Shown here: positions 43,036 to 47,745 of the stretch, piece after piece | How the letters are laid out: each line of letters begins with the position of its first letter | How positions within the stretch are numbered: the first letter of the stretch is position 1 | Origin: CALLVY01 sp937899855 | GTDB taxonomy: Bacteria; Bacteroidota; Bacteroidia; Chitinophagales; Saprospiraceae | NCBI GenBank assembly: GCA_039820405.1 | Contig: JBCBQC010000047.1 | Span: 1-47,745, forward strand | Direction of reading: 5' to 3' | DNA: 47,745 bases | Made by a program: the position numbers and the translations under genes | Notes under the pieces: model-generated | The model's input: only the letters and a program-made list of their open reading frames with translations | Database searches by the model: none | Told to the model about the DNA's origin: nothing

Positions 43036-43450
43036 AGTTACTGGTACCAGATAGGTACAACAAAGGGGGGCTTTTCTTTGCGCATTTCCTACCGACAAAA
43101 TGCTCTGGTTTACAATTTTTCGTGGTGTTGTACCGTGAAAACCATCCCGTTTCACATTCCAACTAGGGAGGTCAAAACTGCGAGACGCTACAGTAGCCAT
43201 TCACCGGGGTAGGAAGGCGACTTGTAATGGAAGTGGTCATCAATATCCATGCGGTTTACGAAACCATGTCTCACTATCTTTTGCTCCCTATCCCTAATCT
43301 TATTTGGCAGGAGGTTAAACAATACTATGACCAGGACTTTGTCGCTTACGTTGATGGATGACTGCTCCAACCCCAAAAGACCAAAGTCTCTGAATAGACA
43401 ACACATAAAAAACCAAAAATTGATAATTGCCCCCGATAATTAGTCATCAG
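43036..43450. other. Region of unknown content before the CRISPR array
   Basis: No recognisable gene in 415 bases. A 44-codon plus-strand frame at 43227-43361 (starting MEVVINIHAVYETM, ending DFVAYVDG) and overlapping minus-strand frames look weakly protein-like but match nothing I know. They may be gene debris of the island. Confidence 0.35.
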
Positions 43451-43554
43451 GGAGCGAACCACGCAAGCGGATGGATAAACGAGCAATCTCCGTAGGAGTG
43501 GTCCCGAAAAAATTCGGGACTAAGCGAGCGAACCGCGTAAGCGGACGGGATGCC
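43451..43554 (+). repeat. REP-like element copy 1, next to a CRISPR repeat half
   Basis: It contains GAGCGAACC followed by CGCAAGCGG, then the small hairpin CTCC-GTA-GGAG, then the hairpin GTCCCGAA / TTCGGGAC. It ends with AAGCGAGCGAACCGCGTAAG leading into CGGACGGGATGCC (hairpin CCGC-GTAA-GCGG). Its 3' part is nearly identical to copy 2. It joins directly to the 3' part of a CRISPR repeat (TCGGCAACATATAC). Confidence 0.6.
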
Positions 43555-43861
43555 TCGGCAACATATACAACTTCTACTCAGGCAGTCAACAGAGGTGCAG
43601 TCAATTCACAATTTGTCGCAGTGCCCTGAGCGAGCGACCTCCGTAGGAGTAGCGTACGACAGTACGTTAAGCGAGCGAACCGCGTAAGCAGACGGGATGC
43701 CTTTCAACATATACCACTCCTACCAAGAAATCCTCGACGTGTTGGTAAAGATTTTTGTCGCAGTACCCTTCGGCAATATATACCACTCCTACGGGAGCGA
43801 TTGTTCGCATCAAGACAAACCTCAAGTCGCAGTGCCCTTCGGCAGCATGTACCACTCCTAC
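43555..43861 (-). CRISPR. Short degenerate CRISPR array (two intact 36-nt repeats)
   Basis: Two intact 36-base repeats, 43757-43792 and 43826-43861, read on the plus strand GTCGCAGTRCCCTTCGGC then ARYATRTACCACTCCTAC. They are separated by a 33-base spacer (43793-43825). A second 33-base spacer (43724-43756) precedes them. It follows a repeat split into 43615-43626 and about 43702-43723 by an inserted element. A further 3' repeat half is at 43555-43577 with a 37-base segment after it. The repeat holds a small stem TGCC-GAAG-GGCA on the minus strand. cas2 and cas1 lie on the right, so the leader should be there and transcription on the minus strand. Confidence 0.75.
43627..43701 (+). repeat. 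REP-like element copy 2, inserted inside a CRISPR repeat
   Basis: It begins TGAGCGAGCGACCTCCGTAG, contains the hairpin CGTAC-GACA-GTACG where copy 1 has GTCCCGAA / TTCGGGAC, and ends with AAGCGAGCGAACCGCGTAAG and AGACGGGATGCC as in copy 1. It separates GTCGCAGTGCCC from CAACATATACCACTCCTAC, which together make one CRISPR repeat. Confidence 0.65.
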
Positions 43862-43963
43862 CCTTCCCACTTCATAATCGCCTGATTATCAGTAGGTAAA
43901 ATGGTGTAAACTTGTTGAAATCTCGGCCTAAAACGCATAAAAAGTGGTGTTTTTCCATTTATT
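43862..43963 (-). promoter_or_regulatory. Probable CRISPR leader between array and cas2
   Basis: A 102-base AT-rich non-coding stretch between the last intact repeat and the cas2 stop codon, the usual place for the leader that carries the array promoter and integration signals. No specific box could be assigned. Confidence 0.4.
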
Positions 43964-44266
43964 TTACAGTATCAAGGTATGTAATTTACCTTGAATTTCT
44001 ATCCAAAAATCGGGTTCTTTTCCCAAAATGCTAAGGTTCTCTTCGGTATATTGATGTAAAGGCAACCGTAAAATAGTATCGGTACTTGCCCAGTTTTTAT
44101 CGTTGGTCCACTGCACCAAATTTTGCCAGAGTTTTTGGGAAGTACGCTCTTTTAAGTCTCCCATAAAAACGGAAAACTGAACCCGGTAAAGACCGTGCCT
44201 AATCAGGGTTTTGGCAATTTGCGTTCGGATGCGATCATCTTGTATATCGTAGCTAACCAGTAACAT
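43964..44266 (-). CDS. cas2: CRISPR-associated endonuclease Cas2
   Basis: A 100-residue protein starting MLLVSYDIQDDRIRTQIAK, with the ferredoxin-like fold pattern and the conserved acidic residue of Cas2 at Asp7 (YDIQDD). HGLYRVQFSVFMGDLKE is the typical second strand and helix. With Cas1 it forms the adaptation complex that inserts new spacers next to the leader. The start at 44266 was chosen because longer readings overlap cas1. It begins 10 bases after the cas1 stop codon, in the same operon. Confidence 0.93.
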   Translation of the reverse strand: MLLVSYDIQDDRIRTQIAKTLIRHGLYRVQFSVFMGDLKERTSQKLWQNLVQWTNDKNWASTDTILRLPLHQYTEENLSILGKEPDFWIEIQGKLHTLIL

Positions 44267-44276
44267 AAGTAATAAT

Positions 44277-45263
44277 TTAAGGTCTCTTGTTCTCCTTGTT
44301 AATGCTTTTAGCGAGTTGGGCAGCGGCATGGTAAAAATGCCCTTCCCGGGTCAGTTGTTTTTTATTCCACCTTACTCTTGCCAGCAGCCAGGCATTAAAA
44401 GCAGGGATAAACCATCGTTTACCCGTCGCATTCAAGTAAACGCCTTCTTCTGATACTTCAAAGCCTTCTTGGATGGCAGCCCCGGTCAGAATATTTTCGA
44501 TCACCAGGCGATCCACCCAAGGCCGGAACACCTCAATCAAATCATAAGATAATGTGGGACTATCGTATTCATCGGCATGGAGGATTCCCAAATGTGGATC
44601 AAGCCCGGCGGCAAATAAAGCCTGTTCTATTTTATTGTACAGCATTCCGTAGCCATAATTTATCATCGCATTAAAAGGGTCTTTAGCCGGTCGGCGGCTT
44701 CGCTTGTTAAAAGACCATTCGCCGGGCAGGCACTGACCAATACATTGCCAATAGACCCTGGCCATACTTCCTTCCCATCCCATGATGGAAGCACTCCACT
44801 CTGCGGAAGGAATCTTCACTTGCTGATCTAGGGCTGACCATTCACCCTGAAGATGATCAATCGTTTTTTGAAGCAGTTTCGCCATCCTCTTTTTTCGATT
44901 GGCCAAATATTTCAACACCTGAATCTGATGGGCCGTTTTTTGTTGAAAAACATGGATGATCCATTGGCTCCCGTTCACACTATCGGAAAAATAAACCTGC
45001 TTTCTACGCAGGGTGGCAATCGAATCAAACCAGGGACTTCTCAAAGAAGATCGGCCTTCTCCAAAACGATCAAAAAAATAGATGGGAATCCCCGCATCAG
45101 CGGCCAACATAATGGCAGCAGAGCTAATCAAGCAAGGGGCAGTGACTGCCACGCTGTCTACCTGCTCCGGGCTGATTTTGCGATGCTCCTTGCCGTCCGT
45201 CACATAAAAGACTTTGTCTTTTACCTTCATGACGAGTCCGTTTGTATTTAGTACGAGTTGCAT
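44277..45263 (-). CDS. cas1: CRISPR-associated integrase Cas1
   Basis: A 328-residue spacer integrase. It has an N-terminal beta domain (MQLVLNTNGLVMKVKDKVFY) and a helical C-terminal domain. The metal-binding residues are present: Glu164 in GWEGSMARVYW, His229 in GILHADEYD, and Asp241/Glu244 in YDLIEVFRP. The start at 45263 matches normal Cas1 beginnings. It is intact, with cas2 directly downstream. Upstream is only a 58-codon remnant and an insertion sequence. No effector (Cas3, Cas9, Cas10, Cas12 or Cas13) lies in the visible region, so the module could acquire spacers but could interfere only with effectors encoded elsewhere. Confidence 0.95.
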   Translation of the reverse strand: MQLVLNTNGLVMKVKDKVFYVTDGKEHRKISPEQVDSVAVTAPCLISSAAIMLAADAGIPIYFFDRFGEGRSSLRSPWFDSIATLRRKQVYFSDSVNGSQWIIHVFQQKTAHQIQVLKYLANRKKRMAKLLQKTIDHLQGEWSALDQQVKIPSAEWSASIMGWEGSMARVYWQCIGQCLPGEWSFNKRSRRPAKDPFNAMINYGYGMLYNKIEQALFAAGLDPHLGILHADEYDSPTLSYDLIEVFRPWVDRLVIENILTGAAIQEGFEVSEEGVYLNATGKRWFIPAFNAWLLARVRWNKKQLTREGHFYHAAAQLAKSINKENKRP

Positions 45264-45276
45264 AAGTAGCTTGGAC

Positions 45277-45453
45277 TTAGTAAAGAAAATTGACCGGCGC
45301 GTAGCCAAAGTCCAGCCAGGACAAAGGGCCAAAATGCTCCGGTGGTGCTATGGCTTCATCAAATGCTTTTTCATAAGGAAGATACTCCACCGAATCTTCT
45401 CCCAATACATACTTGGCAAATTCCAGTTTTCCCCTTACCTCGACTTTAGCCAT
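45277..45453 (-). pseudogene. 58-codon remnant upstream of cas1, cut by the insertion sequence
   Basis: The frame begins with ATG one base after the transposase stop and reads MAKVEVRGKLEFAKYVLGED, later APPEHFGPLSWLDFGY, to TAA at 45277, 13 bases before cas1. It looks protein-like and is probably the 3' end of a cas-operon gene whose 5' part was removed when the insertion sequence arrived, though a complete small protein cannot be ruled out. I cannot assign it to a Cas family. Confidence 0.5.
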
Positions 45454-45454
45454 A

Positions 45455-46798
45455 TTAGATAGCTCTTGCTACCATAAAAGCTAGATGATCAATAAGACTA
45501 CCCCTTTTTTTATTGCGGTCGGTAAGTTTAGCTGACCGTAAGTAAATTTGATATTGCCAAATTCGATAACGAACAGAGGCCATAGCATCTGAAAAGGTTG
45601 GATAGTCTTTATGATACCAAGTGGTTTGAAATACGGTCAATTTTTTCATGCTGTTTAATTGGTCTGCCCAAAGGGTAACGAGACTAAATAAAGCCATCAG
45701 GGTGGGAGTAGTCCGTTGAATACTTAGATCAGCCCATTGCCTTTGTGTTTCCACACCAAGGTGAGTTCTGAGTTCTTCGAAAGTAACTTCTACTTGCCAT
45801 CGTTTAAGGTAATGCTTCACAATTTGAATAGCACTTAAGTTCAAATCTGTACATTGAATAGCCACAGGATCTAGAAGTCCATTAGGATCTCGGATGATGA
45901 CCCACTTCAAGGGAATGGGGGGCTTACCCGTACGATACCAAAGTGCTTTTCCACTTGTGATTTCCATAATTTTGTTCTTCTCCTTATACCACTTAGAAAA
46001 ACGGACTTGTTGCCATTGGGTATCTGGGTGGTTTAACCGTTGTTGCATCGTGGGTAGCTTTTTACCCGTGATCCGAGGTCGGCCTCGACCCTGATAAGCG
46101 GAAGCAAAATCAAATAGAGCAGCATCAATCCTAATCCGAGTAATCCAGTGGACATGATTCCTTGTAGCATCCAATAAGTCGATGATGGAGTAAGCGGCAT
46201 CTCCAACCATAATTAACTGAAAATCAGGAAGCCAGCGACTAAGTAGTAGACATATCTGCCGTGTCCAATCGCTCAGCTTCTTATGGCGTTTGCCGCGTTG
46301 TTCGTAATAACGTTTAGATGGACTCAATACCGTTAAGAAGGGAAGTGCCCAAATACGGTTAGCCCAACTAACGGGACAAAGCACCATCACCACAATCCAC
46401 CGAAGGCCGCTGCACTTCACAAAATGACTTTTGGAGGAGCGAACAGCATCTCGATAAATACCACGAGCTTTTAGCTTTGGCCCCCAACGGCGTTCTATAG
46501 TCTCATCTATTCCGAGTACTAAGGTGGTCCCCCCTACAAATCGTTTGATGAGTAGTTGTAGCAAACAACGTGCACATTGCAAGGCACTCCATTTAGTACG
46601 ACTAAGCACTCGGTGATAGGTACTCCAGTTGCGAATGTCTTTTAACCCAAGTGTTCGCAATATCCCACATACGGTCCGTTTGCCACAAGTCAATATGGCA
46701 CCAAGTAATAATTGACCAGCATGTTCAAAGACCTTTTTTGAAAATAATGGAGAAAATACCGATATTATCTCCGAGAACTCAGGTGGATACTTAAACAT
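45455..46798 (-). CDS. DDE transposase of an insertion sequence (IS4/IS701-like)
   Basis: A 447-residue RNase H-fold transposase. The catalytic acids appear as Asp98 in LVLGIDETIERRWG, Asp200 in IMVGDAAYS and Glu341 in RWQVEVTFEELRTHLGVE. The region ARGIYRDAVRSSKSHFVK is typical of the DDE_5-type group. The length is intact with no frameshift. Its stop lies at the cas-side boundary, leaving almost no 3' untranslated region. I could not identify convincing terminal inverted repeats or a target duplication by eye, so the element ends are uncertain (roughly 45450 to 46830). It separates the cas1 upstream remnant from the RHS remnant. Confidence 0.85.
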   Translation of the reverse strand: MFKYPPEFSEIISVFSPLFSKKVFEHAGQLLLGAILTCGKRTVCGILRTLGLKDIRNWSTYHRVLSRTKWSALQCARCLLQLLIKRFVGGTTLVLGIDETIERRWGPKLKARGIYRDAVRSSKSHFVKCSGLRWIVVMVLCPVSWANRIWALPFLTVLSPSKRYYEQRGKRHKKLSDWTRQICLLLSRWLPDFQLIMVGDAAYSIIDLLDATRNHVHWITRIRIDAALFDFASAYQGRGRPRITGKKLPTMQQRLNHPDTQWQQVRFSKWYKEKNKIMEITSGKALWYRTGKPPIPLKWVIIRDPNGLLDPVAIQCTDLNLSAIQIVKHYLKRWQVEVTFEELRTHLGVETQRQWADLSIQRTTPTLMALFSLVTLWADQLNSMKKLTVFQTTWYHKDYPTFSDAMASVRYRIWQYQIYLRSAKLTDRNKKRGSLIDHLAFMVARAI

Positions 46799-46835
46799 AT
46801 TTTTTAGATTTTCGTCGATCCAAATTTATGTTTTT

Positions 46836-47118
46836 CTACTTGGTTCTCTTTTTTATTATCTTCTCACAACTAACCATTGAACTTTTCCAATGGCTAAAGT
46901 CGAGATCAGGATTAACTGTAAAACCTATTAGAGAAATTGGTTTAGTTTCATTTACAACAAGTCTCTCTTTCCCATCTAAGTCAATACTCCTTATCACGTC
47001 ATTTTCTGCAAACGCATATGGGCTATTCCATGGATATTCTTTGGTCAACGGATCGACACTAAGGAACCTAGCAATGGACGGATTGTAGATTCTAAATCCA
47101 TAATCGTAGTGACTTAAC
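46836..47118 (-). pseudogene. RHS-repeat protein C-terminal fragment with unknown tip
   Basis: The minus-strand frame reads SHYDYGFRIYNPSIARFLSV then DPLTKEYPWNSPYAFAENDV and IRSIDLDGKER. This is the RHS-associated core boundary found just before variable toxin tips in Bacteroidota polymorphic toxins. A short tail of about 40 residues follows (LVVNETKPISLIGFTVNPD ... KIIKKRTK) and ends in a stop, too short for a known toxin domain. No upstream RHS repeats are present beyond 47118, so it is a truncated remnant of a large secreted protein. Confidence 0.75.
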
Positions 47119-47345
47119 CCCCCTCACGCTCCCTCTTCATCCTTCCCTTACCATTAAACCCATAACAAATTCATAACGATACAACGGACTACTCAAAGAC
47201 TGTTTTTCAAAACTTTTGCCCTGCACTTTCACAAGACATGCACAAGATACATAATTATACCTTAACGCGCCTAACCAATTGCCTCCGGCGGTCAGTTAAA
47301 AATAAAAAATGCTTAGGGGGTCGAGGATTATGAGGATTATGAGGA
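47119..47345. other. Short gap between RHS fragment and recombinase
   Basis: No gene. A direct repeat TATGAGGATTATGAGGATTA lies near 47328-47347, immediately past the stop of the recombinase. Nothing matching the 3' end of the tRNA-Gln was noticed here. Confidence 0.4.
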
Positions 47346-47744
47346 TTAGCTCGATTGCAGCGGATGATATTGCTCCAACTGCGTCTTCAACGCCTCGTAG
47401 CGGTACAGATCATAACGCTCCGTTGAGCTCACGTAGCGATGTCCAGCCAGGTACTGCACCTGACGTACGTCCCGATCCCGTAGCCAGTGCGCTAACACAC
47501 TCGCCCGTAGCTGCTTTACACTCACTACTTTCGGATTCAGTTGCTTTAGGTCTACAAACAAATACTTCAGACTGTTCTTTAACGCCAATGACCCACTCCG
47601 GCTAAAAAACAACTGCTCCTCTACCCTAGCATCAACTACCGCACGACGACCCGCTACAACACCACTTAACTGCTCCAATAACCGCGGACGAACCACCAAT
47701 AAATATTCTTGAAGCGCCAACACCTGGAACACCTTCAACTCCAA
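47346..47744 (-). CDS. Tyrosine recombinase, C-terminal part (runs off the window)
   Basis: At least 132 residues of a site-specific recombinase catalytic domain; the N-terminus lies beyond the window edge. The box II arginine is in KQLRASVLAHWL, the conserved box is VQYLAGHRYVSSTERY, and the expected nucleophile Tyr is in TERYDLY. The first position of box II, normally His in HxLR, is Lys here (VKQLR). Such enzymes integrate or excise mobile elements. Its place at the end of a debris-filled region starting at tRNA-Gln suggests an island integrase. Confidence 0.8.
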   Translation of the reverse strand: MELKVFQVLALQEYLLVVRPRLLEQLSGVVAGRRAVVDARVEEQLFFSRSGSLALKNSLKYLFVDLKQLNPKVVSVKQLRASVLAHWLRDRDVRQVQYLAGHRYVSSTERYDLYRYEALKTQLEQYHPLQSS

Positions 47745-47745
47745 C

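Noticed and set aside
43012..43200. 62-codon minus-strand frame next to tRNA-Gln
   Set aside because: It reads into the tRNA terminator hairpin and has no features of a real protein.
43227..43361. 44-codon plus-strand frame in the gap after tRNA-Gln
   Set aside because: Composition is plausible, but it is too short, overlaps equally open minus-strand frames and has no recognised homology or context.
45450..46830. Terminal inverted repeats of the insertion sequence
   Set aside because: CATA-type starts at both ends match for only a few bases with gaps, which is not enough to fix the element boundaries.

Overview
The window reads as chromosome of a Bacteroidota bacterium, most likely of the Saprospiria (Lewinella/Haliscomenobacter type). 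The evidence is several proteins with type IX secretion (T9SS) C-terminal sorting domains, DUF2723, DUF3078 and M57 families, lipoproteins, start codons without obvious Shine-Dalgarno sites, and several upstream boxes fitting the Bacteroidota -7 consensus TAnnTTTG. The genus is inferred; no rRNA is present. Most of the window is GC-rich. Two stretches (about 25.2-26.6 kb and 43.0-47.2 kb) look more AT-rich and carry mobile-element debris.

Layout. 0-4.7 kb: a translationally coupled trio (GNAT, small P-loop ATPase, membrane protein with an arrestin-like look), a delta-60-repeat T9SS protein and a frameshifted methyltransferase. 4.7-10.4 kb: two tandem M57-like lipoprotein metalloproteases, a fold-back repeat touching the htpG stop codon, htpG, and an unrecognised 83-aa protein. 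10.4-11.0 kb: a tandem array of a structured RNA-like element. 11.0-18 kb: M28 peptidase with rpiB upstream, a DUF2723 membrane protein, a tiny membrane protein and a T9SS protein. 18-25.2 kb: a 484-aa protein with a paralogue at 34.9 kb, a lipoprotein, and three paralogous Cys-rich T9SS proteins made by local duplication. 25.2-31.7 kb: an IS630 remnant, an amine oxidase with foreign-looking composition, lpxD, an envelope protein/lipoprotein pair and polA. 31.8-42.8 kb: a large T9SS protein, the second paralogue, DUF3078, an ECF sigma/small protein/MscS operon, a candidate small RNA, a second M28 peptidase, a hypoxanthine-type phosphoribosyltransferase and an alpha/beta hydrolase.

42.9-47.7 kb is a decayed accessory island beginning at tRNA-Gln(UUG). 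It holds a very short degenerate CRISPR array with REP-like insertions inside its repeats, cas2 and cas1 without effector genes, a 58-aa remnant cut off by an insertion sequence, the tip of an RHS protein, and a tyrosine recombinase running off the edge.

The strongest candidates for undescribed biology are two RNA loci. The first is the repeat at 10,481-10,981: two full copies and one partial copy, each with a GGGGGG-loop hairpin preceded by another hairpin. In the full copies a CCCCCC-loop hairpin also lies upstream. The stems show compensatory changes between copies, which suggests a kissing-loop RNA whose last hairpin doubles as an intrinsic terminator. The second is on the minus strand at about 39,656-39,496: a -33/-7 promoter with 21-nt spacing, an internal stem and a strong intrinsic terminator, with no convincing protein.
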